Assembly (NCBI GenBank): GCA_028284945.1
Contig: JANQQJ010000012.1
Coordinates: 1 to 42,093 of the forward strand
Source of the DNA: Alphaproteobacteria bacterium
GTDB lineage: Bacteria; Pseudomonadota; Alphaproteobacteria; SMXS01
Direction: 5' to 3'
Length of the DNA: 42,093 bases
Below, piece after piece: positions 1 through 8,714 of the stretch (positions are counted from its first letter, which is position 1; the number at the start of each line of letters is the position of its first letter). The notes under the pieces were generated by a model that worked only from the letters and a program-made list of their open reading frames with translations, was not told where the DNA came from and searched no databases. The position numbers and the translations under genes were made by a program.

Positions 1-1817
1 GCGGCAAGTCGGCACTGTTCAACAAGCTGACAGGGGGGCGGCAGAAGGTCGCAAACTATCCCGGCGTCACGGTTGAACGGCGCAGCGGCCGTCTGACCAG
101 TGGCCCCAAGGAGAAGCAAGTCGACGTTATCGACTTGCCCGGCAGCTATGCCTTGACACCCAATAGCGCCGATGAAGCGGTTACCCGGGACGTTCTATTG
201 GGCAAGTTGGACGGGGAGCTTCCACCCGATGTTATTCTTTGCGTGATCGATGCCACCAACCTGCGCTTTCATCTGCCGCTTGTATTGGAGCTGAAGCATC
301 TTGGCCGCCCGCTGATGGTGGCCCTCAACATGATGGATCTGGCCCGGCGTGACGGGGTCGAGATTGACCCGGATCGGTTGAGCCGGGAACTCGGTGTGCC
401 GGTCGTGCCCACCGTCGCCGTGCGCCGTGCTGGAACGCAGGACCTGATCGAAACGCTCCGCGATGACCTCGATGCCCTGTTACAGACAGCAGGCATGCCG
501 GCGACCGAAACGATGGATATTCGCGACCTGCGCAAGGAAGCGCGCAGAATTGCAAGTGCTGTCACCATTTCGGAGGGGACGGAGCACAAAGTCACCCGCA
601 TTCTGGACGAGATTTTTCTCAATCGGGTTTTCGGGCCACTTATTCTGGCCAGTCTGCTTTTCCTGATGTTCCAGGCGGTGTTCGCCTGGGCCGCCACGCC
701 CATGGATTGGATCGACGCAAGCGTTGGCTGGCTGCAGGCACAGGCGACTGCGCTACTGCCCGGCGGCTATTTCCAGAGCCTGATTGTCGATGGCATCCTG
801 GCTGGTGTCGGCAGCGTCGTGATCTTTCTGCCGCAGATCATCATTCTCTTCGCCTTCATCCTTGTTCTAGAGGCGTCGGGCTATATGGCGCGCGCGGCGT
901 TTCTGATGGACAAGTTGATGGCCAGCGTGGGGCTGAATGGCCGGGCCTTCATCCCCCTGCTTTCCAGCTTTGCCTGCGCCATTCCCGGCATTATGTCGGC
1001 CCGAACCATCGACAATCAGCGAGACCGGCTGACGACGATCCTCATCGCGCCGCTGATGACCTGCTCAGCGCGATTACCGGTCTACACGCTGATCATCGCC
1101 GCCTTCATTCCCAGTACCACCGTAATGGGAGGCATAGGCCTGCAGGGGCTAGTGATGTTCGCGCTTTATGGCATTGGCATCCTAAGTGCGCTGCTGATTG
1201 CGGGCGTTCTGAAGCGCACGTTAACACGGGGTCCGGCACAGCCATTGCTGCTGGAACTGCCCAAGTACCAGCTTCCCCGGCCCGGTCAGCTTTTGATCGG
1301 GCTTTGGGAGCGTGTCCGTATTTTCATTCGCCGAGCCGGGACCATCATTCTGGTGGCCATGATCGTTCTTTGGGCGCTGGCGTCATTCCCTGCGGCGCCC
1401 GCTGATGCCACGCAACCGGCCATCCATTACAGCGCCGCCGCCTGGCTTGGCCGGGGACTTGAGGTGCTATTTGCCCCGATCGGGTTTAACTGGGAGATTT
1501 CCATCGCTCTGGTACCGGGCATGGCCGCGCGGGAAATCGCGGTCGGCGCGCTGGGCACCGTCTATGCCCTTTCCGGGTCTGAGGACGTGATCGAAACCAG
1601 CCTTCGCGCGACCCTTCAATCCGCGTGGTCGCTGCCAACGGCGCTGGCCTTCCTGGCCTGGTACGTCTTTGCCCCGCAGTGCCTGTCGACCCTGGCGGTC
1701 ACGAAGCGTGAGACCAATTCCTGGCGCTGGCCGCTATTCATGGCGAGCTATATGTTTGCGCTGGCCTATGTGACCGCAGGCATCACCTATTGGACCGCCC
1801 GCGCGTTAATCGGTTAG
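1..1817 (+). CDS. feoB: Ferrous iron transport protein B, 5' end missing
   Basis: GTP-gated inner-membrane Fe(II) importer. The reading frame is open from base 3 and begins inside the P-loop (GKSALFNKL), so only about ten N-terminal residues lie outside the window; about 604 residues are present. The G domain shows the G3 motif DLPG and the G4 motif NMMD. A helical linker follows, then a polytopic membrane domain with the two FeoB gate signatures, CAIPGIMSARTI and CSARLPVYTLIIAAF. The C-terminus lacks the Cys-rich tail seen in some FeoBs. An internal TTG at 135 falls in the middle of the G domain and is not the start. feoA would be expected upstream, outside the window. Confidence 0.97.
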   Translation, partial: GKSALFNKLTGGRQKVANYPGVTVERRSGRLTSGPKEKQVDVIDLPGSYALTPNSADEAVTRDVLLGKLDGELPPDVILCVIDATNLRFHLPLVLELKHLGRPLMVALNMMDLARRDGVEIDPDRLSRELGVPVVPTVAVRRAGTQDLIETLRDDLDALLQTAGMPATETMDIRDLRKEARRIASAVTISEGTEHKVTRILDEIFLNRVFGPLILASLLFLMFQAVFAWAATPMDWIDASVGWLQAQATALLPGGYFQSLIVDGILAGVGSVVIFLPQIIILFAFILVLEASGYMARAAFLMDKLMASVGLNGRAFIPLLSSFACAIPGIMSARTIDNQRDRLTTILIAPLMTCSARLPVYTLIIAAFIPSTTVMGGIGLQGLVMFALYGIGILSALLIAGVLKRTLTRGPAQPLLLELPKYQLPRPGQLLIGLWERVRIFIRRAGTIILVAMIVLWALASFPAAPADATQPAIHYSAAAWLGRGLEVLFAPIGFNWEISIALVPGMAAREIAVGALGTVYALSGSEDVIETSLRATLQSAWSLPTALAFLAWYVFAPQCLSTLAVTKRETNSWRWPLFMASYMFALAYVTAGITYWTARALIG

Positions 1818-1861
1818 TTCGCGCTATTGAATTATCCTGCGAGTGCGTCGAAGCTTCGCTA

Positions 1862-2215
1862 ATGAAGCAACTGATAAAATTGATTCTATCGACAGACAAA
1901 GAGTCAAATGCGCGCCGCGTCCTGGCAAAATTGAACCACCAAATTCCAGTCGTTGATCCAGTGCTTTCCGACCACCATAGCGGAGGCATAGAAGTCCAGT
2001 GGAACCTTGAGCTGAAGACGGAAGAATGGAGCGACGCGGTTCTTAAGGCGCTTGAAACCGCGCAAAATTTTGGGCGAGCCTGGACCATCCACGGCAATGT
2101 GGGGGAGGCACTTGATCTTGTCTCGTCTCAATTCTCAGTAGCGGGTATTGAATTTGCGCAGATAACAGTGAGCAAACAATTTGACTCATCCGCAAATCAT
2201 TCTCCCGGGTCATGA
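1862..2215 (+). CDS. Small hypothetical protein, 117 aa
   Basis: I do not recognise this family. The product starts MKQLIKLILS and is soluble, with mixed alpha/beta character and no signal peptide or membrane segment. The frame stays open further upstream to 1790, overlapping the feoB end, but the ATG at 1862 gives a more natural N-terminus. No clear Shine-Dalgarno sequence precedes either start. The bases are visibly richer in A and T than the flanking genes, which may mean a recent arrival or a weakly expressed orphan. It lies 44 bases after feoB on the same strand and converges with the cupin gene. It might not be expressed. Confidence 0.55.
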   Translation: MKQLIKLILSTDKESNARRVLAKLNHQIPVVDPVLSDHHSGGIEVQWNLELKTEEWSDAVLKALETAQNFGRAWTIHGNVGEALDLVSSQFSVAGIEFAQITVSKQFDSSANHSPGS

Positions 2216-2242
2216 GACACAACATGATCCAAGGCAGCGCAA

Positions 2243-2635
2243 CTATTCAGGCCACCAAACGGCTGCGTTGAACACGCTAGGGCCTCGACCAACAGATTGG
2301 GCATCAAAATGGACCGCAACCCAGACTGAAGGCTGCTCGGGGTCGGTAAAGTCGACCCTGTGGCGGGTTCCCGCAGGGATATGGCACCAGTCCCCGGGCT
2401 TCATGGTAAGCCGATCATCTTCAAACTGCAGCACGGCAGAGCCGGTTAGCAGCAGCACCCATTCATCGTCTTCGGGGTCTTGCCATTGATCAGGCGGATC
2501 GGACTGGCCGGTCGAAACAATGCGCAGAATGCGCACCCCGGCGCCCTTCGCCAGCAGCGTGAATTGCTCCTCTTCGAGACTGTCCGGGACAGCCGCGAAT
2601 AGATTGCCGCTGGTGACGTCGCCGGGCGAGGTCAG
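2243..2635 (-). CDS. Single-domain cupin protein, probable CTG start
   Basis: Small beta-barrel cupin with the metal-site pattern of the family: DDEWVLLLTGSAVLQFEDD, then MKPGDWCHIPAGTRHRVDFTDP. Substrate unknown. The first ATG/GTG/TTG-type start in frame is a GTG at 2536, which gives only 97 residues. However, the frame upstream encodes NLFAAVPDSLEEEQFTLLAKGAGVRI (shown here only as the family-type N-terminus, about 33 residues), the opening these cupins normally have. The only near-start codon before the stop at 2642-2644 is CTG at 2633-2635, overlapping the TGA of the ferredoxin gene. I therefore infer a translationally coupled CTG start and a product of about 130 residues. Function is sure only to the fold. 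Confidence 0.8.
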   Translation of the reverse strand: MTSPGDVTSGNLFAAVPDSLEEEQFTLLAKGAGVRILRIVSTGQSDPPDQWQDPEDDEWVLLLTGSAVLQFEDDRLTMKPGDWCHIPAGTRHRVDFTDPEQPSVWVAVHFDAQSVGRGPSVFNAAVWWPE

Positions 2636-2835
2636 TCTTCCTCAACAATGATGGCACCGGCAGGGCACATCATCTGTGCTGCCTCTGCATTCCGGTGCAG
2701 GTCCAGATCGTCATCACCGATTTCAGGCACAAGAACGACTGCTTTGCCCTTGGGTCCACGTTCGAACAGCTCCGGCGCAAAATTGTAACAGCGGCCATGC
2801 GCCTCACATTTGCTCGCGTCGATCGATACTTTCAT
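2632..2835 (-). CDS. Ferredoxin, [3Fe-4S]-type, 67 aa
   Basis: Small electron carrier. The sequence MKVSIDASKCEAHGRCYNFAPELF, with a later MCPAGAI, gives the Cys-x5-Cys...Cys-Pro arrangement of the one-cluster ferredoxins that often serve cytochrome P450s; His rather than Cys sits between the first two ligands, typical of a 3Fe-4S site. The start at 2835 is chosen over an in-frame ATG at 2853 because a purine-rich GGGGAGAGGA lies just upstream of it. No P450 or ferredoxin reductase is in the window, so the partner is unknown. Its stop codon overlaps the probable start of the cupin gene. Confidence 0.9.
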   Translation of the reverse strand: MKVSIDASKCEAHGRCYNFAPELFERGPKGKAVVLVPEIGDDDLDLHRNAEAAQMMCPAGAIIVEED

Positions 2836-2927
2836 AACGTCCTCTCCCCTCACCGTGGAATGTGCTTTCCCGTGGGGCAGAGTTTAGGACAACGGCGACC
2901 GCGCTTCCACCAGAACGACCGGCAGAT

Positions 2928-3356
2928 CTATCCAGCAGATGGCGGGCTGGGTGGCATGGTCTCGAATTTCGGCAGCGCCGGGTCGAGCGTATCCCACGAC
3001 GGGCCACGGCTGTTGTAGACCACCATCTGAGGCTCAAAAAGTTCAGGATCGTCGAGGCTCGACGCCCGCAGGGCCAACATGCCCGGCATCCCCGAATTCA
3101 CCGAATAGACCGCGCAGCCACACTCGGGACAAAAGGCCCTGCCGACAATATTGCCGCTATCTGCTGGGCTTTCATAGATTTTGACCGTGCCCGTGATCGT
3201 CATCGCGTCGGGCGATACCATCATATGTGACCCATGACCGGTTCCGCTTGCCTTGCGGCAATCGATACACTGGCAATGGCCCATCACCATCGGTTCGGCG
3301 TCGCCGCGATAACGCACGGCGCCGCATAGACAGCCGCCTTCGATCTTTTTGGTCAT
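2928..3356 (-). CDS. GFA/CENP-V family zinc protein
   Basis: Belongs to the glutathione-dependent formaldehyde-activating enzyme-like (Mss4-fold) family, about 142 residues. The zinc-binding cysteines are all present: GGCLCGAVRY (C9, C11), HCQCIDCRKASG (C28, C30, C33) and FCPECGCAVY (C76, C79, C81). The start at 3356 is preceded by AGGAGATCGACA, a good ribosome site, whereas the longer in-frame start at 3386 has none. Many members have no proven formaldehyde activity, so the reaction is uncertain. It lies between msrA and the ferredoxin on the same strand with gaps near 90 bases. Confidence 0.9.
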   Translation of the reverse strand: MTKKIEGGCLCGAVRYRGDAEPMVMGHCQCIDCRKASGTGHGSHMMVSPDAMTITGTVKIYESPADSGNIVGRAFCPECGCAVYSVNSGMPGMLALRASSLDDPELFEPQMVVYNSRGPSWDTLDPALPKFETMPPSPPSAG

Positions 3357-3443
3357 TGTCGATCTCCTGTTCCAGGTACGCCACAACGGCGGACCTTCCG
3401 ATAGCTAGACGGACGCGCAGGCGCCGGACCGACAATTTCAGCG

Positions 3444-3983
3444 CTAGGCTGCGTCGATCAGAAGGCTGGCGAATTGCTGGCGGAACTTTGCCACCTTGGG
3501 GGCGACAATCGCCATGCAATAGCCCTGGTTGGGGTTATTCTCGTAGAAATCCTGATGGTAACCCTCGGCCTCATAGAAGGTCGTGGCGGGCTTCACTTCG
3601 GTCACAACCCCGCCACCCCAGAGCTCATTGGCACGGCCGATGGCGGCCTCTGCAGCCTCTTTCTGGGCATCGGAATGGAAGTAGACACCTGAACGGTACT
3701 GGGTGCCGATATCATTGCCTTGCCGGTTCAACTGGGTCGGGTCGTGTGTCGCAAAGAAAATATCCAGCAGCGTGTCATAGGACACCACCGCTGGGTCGAA
3801 CTCGATCTCGACCGCCTCTGTATGCCCGGTGCGGCCACTGCACACCTGTTCGTAGGTCGGGTTCGGCACCTGCCCGTCGATGTAGCCTGACACCACACGG
3901 CGAACGCCCTTTACCCGGACGAACACCGCCTCTGTACACCAAAAACAGCCGCCTGCGACTGTTGCAATCTCTGTTTCACTCAT
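3444..3983 (-). CDS. msrA: Peptide methionine sulfoxide reductase MsrA
   Basis: Reduces the S-epimer of methionine sulfoxide in oxidised proteins, using a catalytic cysteine in the GCFWC motif (C13) near the N-terminus. The family signature continues with GYIDGQVPNPTYEQVCSGRTGHTEAVEIEFDP in outline, and with the C-terminal YHQDFYENNPNQGYC, whose cysteine could be the resolving residue. Length, 179 residues, is normal. Two in-frame ATGs exist; the one at 3983 sits 8 bases after AGGAG, while the one at 3989 has only 2 bases of spacing, so the former is chosen. The gene follows the secreted-protein gene by 11 bases and is probably co-transcribed with it. Cytoplasmic. Confidence 0.96.
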   Translation of the reverse strand: MSETEIATVAGGCFWCTEAVFVRVKGVRRVVSGYIDGQVPNPTYEQVCSGRTGHTEAVEIEFDPAVVSYDTLLDIFFATHDPTQLNRQGNDIGTQYRSGVYFHSDAQKEAAEAAIGRANELWGGGVVTEVKPATTFYEAEGYHQDFYENNPNQGYCMAIVAPKVAKFRQQFASLLIDAA

Positions 3984-3994
3984 CGCCATGTCTC

Positions 3995-4879
3995 CTAGTA
4001 GCCGCGATCATAACGGTAGCCTTTGGGCGGCAGAAAATTGCGCCGATGCAAGCGCGCTTCACGGGCCCTGATGAACTCCCGCTCGCTGATCAACTGACCA
4101 TTGCGGTCATAAGTCCGCGTGATGACTGGAAACCCGTTGACGCCAGCGAGCCCGAAGACCATGCCCCGCATTTCCCGGCCGATGCGCGCGACCACATCCT
4201 GAAAAAATTCAGCCATGGGTTGGGTCTCCGACAAAATTGCCGAACCAAGTTCCACCCGCAGCGGATCGACGGCGCAAACCTCGTGGGTTTTGTTGCCCCG
4301 CCGGTAGCGTTCCCAGATAACACAGGTGCCGAACCAGCTTTGTTCGGTACGCCGGGTCTGGCGGATATCCACCCGGCGATTGTTCTGCCACCGATTGGTC
4401 CCCCGATATGTTGGCTCTCTCGTTTCATCACCATCGCGCGCTGCATTCTGAAGCGCTTCGGCAAACAGCGAAAACACATCGATCTGCCCGCGGTCGTCAT
4501 AATCGGATCGCCGGTTGTCGTCGTAATCGTCGCGCCGCCGGTTGGGCACGTTGTTCTCGTTAATGACCTGGTAGGAACGGTTGTTGTGATCGATCAGGAT
4601 CAATTCGTCGAGCCGATTACCCCGGCCCGGCCTGAAGATAACTTCATTGCCTTCATTGATGACCACCCGCCGGCTTGACCCTTGATACCGATTGCGGTCA
4701 TCCCTAACGGTCTCCTGCCTCAGACCAAGTTTGACCTGGCCCTGATGCGCAAACCCGATGGAGGTCTCGGTCTCGCCGGTGTCATATTCATAGGTGCGCA
4801 TCTCGAACAGTACGCCCGCGGACGCCACAGTGGGCACCATACTGAGAATTACGACACCCAACCATCGTGACAACACCAT
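3995..4879 (-). CDS. Secreted protein of unknown function with charged low-complexity linker
   Basis: Begins MVLSRWLGVVILSMVPTVASA, a clear Sec signal peptide cleaved before GVLFEMRTYEYD, so the mature protein is probably periplasmic (about 273 residues). Start at 4879 is supported by ACGGAGGAATCGA directly upstream; a longer frame reaches 4951 without such a site. The N-terminal half is beta-rich. The middle holds a low-complexity stretch of Arg, Asp, Asn and Tyr (RRRDDYDDNRRSDYDDRG). Two cysteines in the second half (GTCVIWERY and HEVCAVD) could form a disulfide. I do not recognise the family; it faintly resembles periplasmic DUF4412-type proteins. Placed 11 bases upstream of msrA, so a link to envelope stress is conceivable. 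Confidence 0.8.
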   Translation of the reverse strand: MVLSRWLGVVILSMVPTVASAGVLFEMRTYEYDTGETETSIGFAHQGQVKLGLRQETVRDDRNRYQGSSRRVVINEGNEVIFRPGRGNRLDELILIDHNNRSYQVINENNVPNRRRDDYDDNRRSDYDDRGQIDVFSLFAEALQNAARDGDETREPTYRGTNRWQNNRRVDIRQTRRTEQSWFGTCVIWERYRRGNKTHEVCAVDPLRVELGSAILSETQPMAEFFQDVVARIGREMRGMVFGLAGVNGFPVITRTYDRNGQLISEREFIRAREARLHRRNFLPPKGYRYDRGY

Positions 4880-4978
4880 TCGATTCCTCCGTTTCCTTCC
4901 CTGGCCCCGCCGCGGTCGCGACAGGAAACGTGCGTCATGATAACGCTGCATCAGGACGTCACAAAGTACAGAGGTAGG

Positions 4979-6187
4979 CTATGCTGCACCGGCCCGCAAA
5001 TTTCCGATCCAACCTGCGAAGACCTTCATGGACCGGCGCAGGCCCAGCAGCCGGGCCATACGGATGGCCAATCTGACCGCTGATAAAGGGGCTTTAGCGC
5101 TCAAAAGAAGCTGTGCCGCCTGCCGCGCCAGGGCCGGGTCACTGGTTCCTCGCGCGCAAAGCGGCCGAAGGACGCGGACCGCGTCGTCCCTTCGCCCGGC
5201 ACTCAATAATGCGGTGGCCAAAGCGACCAGAGACCCTTCTTCTTCCACGCCACCTGCCAGCGCCCGGTTTGCCGATTCCGTACTGCTGTCGACCAACCCC
5301 ATGCGCGCGTCAAGCGAGGCCTTGTGCGCCCAGTTATCGGCGCTCATGGAGTTTCTTTCCGCGGACCACAGCAAGGCCCGATAGGCGTCAATATCGCGCT
5401 TTTTTACCTCATCGGGCAGCGCTGCCTGGGTATCGGCCGGAAGCTCCGGCAGGGTGCTGTCACGACCGATCCATTGTTCGAGGAGGTCGAGATAACTGGC
5501 AAAGAAGGGCCGTTCGAAAAACGGGTGCGCGACCAGTGCGTCACCGGCATCAAACGGCAATTCGCGGCAAACCAACTCATCCGGCAGCACGAGAACGGAC
5601 AAGGCCTCGCCGTCAATTTCAATAAGCGCGCGGTGCGCCGTTAACCCCTCCAGATCAACCGGACGCCATTCGGCGCCAAGATCGAATAACAGCGCATTAA
5701 CGGCGATCTGGTCAGACAGCAACTCCGGGATAACCTTGTCCCAGCGTTCGAAGAACGCGTGGGTCGCCACCGTTGGCCTGGCGGCAAAAAAGCCACAACA
5801 CAGCGTAAACCCCCACGCGTCGCAGATATTATGGGGAATTCCATACTCCCGCGAGAACACCAGATCATCCTGGAATTCCGCCAAGACCGGCAAGGGATTC
5901 TCGAGCCAAAACGCGTCCAAGTCGGAGTGAACAATGGTGTCACCGCCGTGCAACTGGTCCTTCAGAAATGCGAAGCGCCGATACCAGAATGCGTGCCGGT
6001 CAATCTCTGCAGACGCCGTTTCTGGCTCCCGAACCGCATGGACGCGGGCGTCACTTGAACACCACGCGAATGCCTCATCGTCCATGCAACAGACGATGGG
6101 AGATTGGCCGAAACTGCTTTCAGCCTGCTTGAGCCAAAGTTCAAGCAGGCGGAGATAGGGACCATTGACCGAGGTGAGAACACGCAT
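4979..6187 (-). CDS. Putative nucleotide-diphospho-sugar transferase with helical repeat tail
   Basis: 402 residues. The N-terminal 240 residues resemble GT-A type glycosyltransferases of the Nucleotid_trans kind: MRVLTSVNGPYLRLLELWLKQ opens the fold, and IVHSDLDAFW contains a DxD motif (D89, D91) for metal-sugar-nucleotide binding. The segment FFAARPTVATHAFFERW followed by DQIAVNALLFD fits the acceptor side. From about residue 270 the protein becomes alpha-helical with TPR-like repeats (YRALLWSAERNSMSADNWAHKASLDA and following). No signal peptide or membrane segment, so it is cytoplasmic or peripheral. Donor and acceptor are unknown. It lies 26 bases after the aminotransferase gene, probably in the same transcript. 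Confidence 0.75.
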   Translation of the reverse strand: MRVLTSVNGPYLRLLELWLKQAESSFGQSPIVCCMDDEAFAWCSSDARVHAVREPETASAEIDRHAFWYRRFAFLKDQLHGGDTIVHSDLDAFWLENPLPVLAEFQDDLVFSREYGIPHNICDAWGFTLCCGFFAARPTVATHAFFERWDKVIPELLSDQIAVNALLFDLGAEWRPVDLEGLTAHRALIEIDGEALSVLVLPDELVCRELPFDAGDALVAHPFFERPFFASYLDLLEQWIGRDSTLPELPADTQAALPDEVKKRDIDAYRALLWSAERNSMSADNWAHKASLDARMGLVDSSTESANRALAGGVEEEGSLVALATALLSAGRRDDAVRVLRPLCARGTSDPALARQAAQLLLSAKAPLSAVRLAIRMARLLGLRRSMKVFAGWIGNLRAGAA

Positions 6188-6213
6188 GGTCAGGCCCGTC
6201 TCATCAGCTGGCG

Positions 6214-7344
6214 TTAGTCCTTACCCATTGCATCGGCAAAAGCTTGCGTACAAATGGTTACCGCCTGCGGATGAGCCGTCTGACCCATAAGGCCGACACG
6301 CCAGATCTTGCCGCCAAGCTGGCCAAGGCCGGCGCCAATCTCCAGATCATAGGTCTCCAGCGCGGTTTTTCGGACCGCCGCCTCATCGACGCCGTCGGGG
6401 ACTGTGACCGCGTTCATCTGCGGCAGGCGGTAAGGTTCATCCACCAGCAGCCCCAGACCAACACCTTCCAGGCCTGCCTTCAGCCGCTCATGCATCGCAG
6501 CATGCCGTGCCCAGGAGTTCTCAATGCCTTCTTCCGACAGCATCACCAGCGCTTCGTGCAGACCATAGAGCGCATTGACCGGCGCCGTGTGATGGTAGGA
6601 ACGGCCGCCGGTGCCATCCCAATAGCCCATCACTTTGGTGAGATCGAGAAACCAGCTGCGGACAGGTTCCATACGGTTCCGAACGGTCTCCGCCGCCCGC
6701 TCCGAGAAGGAAACCGGCGACAGACCCGGGGGCGCAGACAGGCACTTTTGCGTGCCAGTGTAAACCGCGTCGATCTCCCAGGCATCGATCTCAACCGGAA
6801 TGCCAGCCACACTGGTCACCGCATCCATGACGACCAGGCAGTCATGCGCATGCGCCAGTTTCGATAGGGTCTCGGCGTCTGACCGCACGCCAGTCGACGT
6901 CTCCGCGTGGACAAAGGCGAAGACCTTGGCGTCCGGATTGGCTTTCAGCGTGTCTTCAACCACATTCGGGTCGACCGGCTGCCCCCAGGGGAACTCGACC
7001 GGGACGGGCACGCCACCCGCATTGGCGACATTCTCTGCCATGCGGCCACCGAATACGCCGTTGATTGCGATCACCACCTTGTCACCCGGTTCAACCAGAT
7101 TGACAAAACACGTCTCCATGCCTGCCGATCCGGGGCCAGAAACCGGAAAGGTCAGCGCGTTGTCCGTACGCAATGCCATGCGGATCAGGGCCTTCAAGTC
7201 TTCCATGAAATCCTGAAACCAGGGGTCCAGATGGCCAACGGTGGGCCGCGCCATCGCCTGAAGCACACGGGGGTGCACGTTTGACGGGCCGGGGCCCATC
7301 AGGACGCGCGGGTTGGGATTCAAGGACGTAAAGGCGTTGCTCAT
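6214..7344 (-). CDS. Class V PLP aminotransferase, alanine/serine-glyoxylate type
   Basis: 376 residues, normal for the AGXT/SGAT family, which transfers the amino group of alanine or serine to glyoxylate. MGPGPSNVHPRVLQAM is the typical opening. The PLP-binding lysine is K200 in TGTQKCLSAPPG, with the ring-nitrogen aspartate D174 in VMDAVTSVAGIP. SGPGSAGMET and the C-terminal GAGLGQLGGKIWRVGLMG also match the family. The start at 7344 is preceded by ACAGGATCAATCC, a modest ribosome site. It sits between an MFS carrier gene upstream (68-base gap) and the glycosyltransferase. Sequence alone cannot settle the amino donor. Confidence 0.93.
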   Translation of the reverse strand: MSNAFTSLNPNPRVLMGPGPSNVHPRVLQAMARPTVGHLDPWFQDFMEDLKALIRMALRTDNALTFPVSGPGSAGMETCFVNLVEPGDKVVIAINGVFGGRMAENVANAGGVPVPVEFPWGQPVDPNVVEDTLKANPDAKVFAFVHAETSTGVRSDAETLSKLAHAHDCLVVMDAVTSVAGIPVEIDAWEIDAVYTGTQKCLSAPPGLSPVSFSERAAETVRNRMEPVRSWFLDLTKVMGYWDGTGGRSYHHTAPVNALYGLHEALVMLSEEGIENSWARHAAMHERLKAGLEGVGLGLLVDEPYRLPQMNAVTVPDGVDEAAVRKTALETYDLEIGAGLGQLGGKIWRVGLMGQTAHPQAVTICTQAFADAMGKD

Positions 7345-7412
7345 ATGGATTGATCCTGTCTTCAGTTCTGGCGGTGTTTTAGCGGACGTTCTCGTTCAGC
7401 GCACCGGATAAT

Positions 7413-8714
7413 TCAGGCAGGCTGTGCTGACGCCGTCGCGCCAATCTCCTGAAGATCCTCACGGTAAGACTTGCCGGCCCAGTAATAATGGACAGCGCCC
7501 CATATGCCGAGCATCGATACACCAAACAACGCATAACGCAGCGATTCTTCACCGTAATAGGGGGCGAGCAGGTCACTGGTGATGCCAATCGCTGACGGCC
7601 CCAGCCCAAGACCGATCAGGTTGATGACGAACAGCAACACGGCTGACGCCTGCGCCCGCATACGCACCGGCGACAGGGTTTGAACCATGGCAAACGTCGA
7701 CCCTTGATAGGTCGCCCCCAATGCAACGGTGAGCGGCATGAACCAGATGGCGATCCAGAAGTCAGCCGTCAGATAGAACCCGATAATGAAGGGAATCGCC
7801 GCCATCTTGCAGACAAAGACGATCCAGGGCGTCCACCGCGCATCTCTCATACTCAAACGGTCGGCGGCCTTACCGCTTGCGATCGCGCCGATGATGCCCA
7901 TAAAACCGGCGATTGGGCCTAAAATCACACCAACTTCGGCAATGGTCAGCCCGTGGGACCGCATCAGAAACGGCGCCCCCCAGCTCGCAACGCCATAGCC
8001 CACAAACGCAACCAGCGTGCACCCGATGATCGTATGGCGCAGGCTTTTGACCCGCCACAGATGGGCAAAGACCTCCGCCAAGGGGATAGTTTCTGTCTTC
8101 GTAGCAGCACCGCCTGTCGCACCTCTGGGAGGTTCCTTAACCGTGAACCGGACCAGGACGGCCAGAAGAAGCCCGGGCAACCCGACCGCGAAGAACGCAT
8201 ACCGCCAGCCCCAGGTCTGTGCGATCCATCCGCCCAGCACGGCGCCCAGCATGATGCCGATATGGATGCCCCAGGAATAGATCGCCAGCGCCGATGTTCG
8301 TTGCTCAATCGGGTACATGTCAGCGATCATGGAGTGGGAAGGCGGACTCGACCCCGCTTCGCCGATACCCACGCCGATCCGCGCCAGGGCAAGCTGCCAG
8401 AAATTCTGCGCCAGACCGGAGATTGCGGTCATCGCCGACCAAATCGCCACGGCAAGCGAGATAATGTTTCGCCGGTTGCTGCGGTCGGCCCAGCGGGCAA
8501 CAGGAATACCAAGGGTGGCGTAAAACACCGCAAACGCAAAACCGGTCAGAAAGCCCATAGCCGTATCAGAGACGTGGAATTCGTTCTTAATCGGCTCGAT
8601 CAGGATGTTGATGATGCTGCGGTCAATGAAGCTGGACGTATAGACCGTAACCAGCAGGAACATCGCATAGCGGCGCTCACCGACACTCATCGGTTGGTCT
8701 TGATGGTTGCTCAT
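7413..8714 (-). CDS. MFS transporter, spinster/sugar-phosphate permease-like
   Basis: 433-residue inner-membrane carrier with twelve predicted membrane helices. The MFS loop 2-3 signature is present in the form GIPVARWADRSNRRN, and a second, weaker copy is GKAADRLSMRDARW after helix 8. The stretch RIGVGIGEAGSSPPSHSMIADMYP is typical of the spinster-like group that moves organic anions or lipids. The start at 8714 follows GGCGGGGAGGCCC, a strong ribosome site. The substrate is not evident; being first in a run with the aminotransferase gene, it might carry a small carboxylate or amino acid. Confidence 0.93.
   Translation of the reverse strand: MSNHQDQPMSVGERRYAMFLLVTVYTSSFIDRSIINILIEPIKNEFHVSDTAMGFLTGFAFAVFYATLGIPVARWADRSNRRNIISLAVAIWSAMTAISGLAQNFWQLALARIGVGIGEAGSSPPSHSMIADMYPIEQRTSALAIYSWGIHIGIMLGAVLGGWIAQTWGWRYAFFAVGLPGLLLAVLVRFTVKEPPRGATGGAATKTETIPLAEVFAHLWRVKSLRHTIIGCTLVAFVGYGVASWGAPFLMRSHGLTIAEVGVILGPIAGFMGIIGAIASGKAADRLSMRDARWTPWIVFVCKMAAIPFIIGFYLTADFWIAIWFMPLTVALGATYQGSTFAMVQTLSPVRMRAQASAVLLFVINLIGLGLGPSAIGITSDLLAPYYGEESLRYALFGVSMLGIWGAVHYYWAGKSYREDLQEIGATASAQPA

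Noticed and set aside
3227-4678. Long open frame on the plus strand, 483 codons
   Set aside because: It lies opposite msrA and the secreted-protein gene, is rich in Arg, Pro and His as shadow frames are in GC-rich DNA, and shows no domain.
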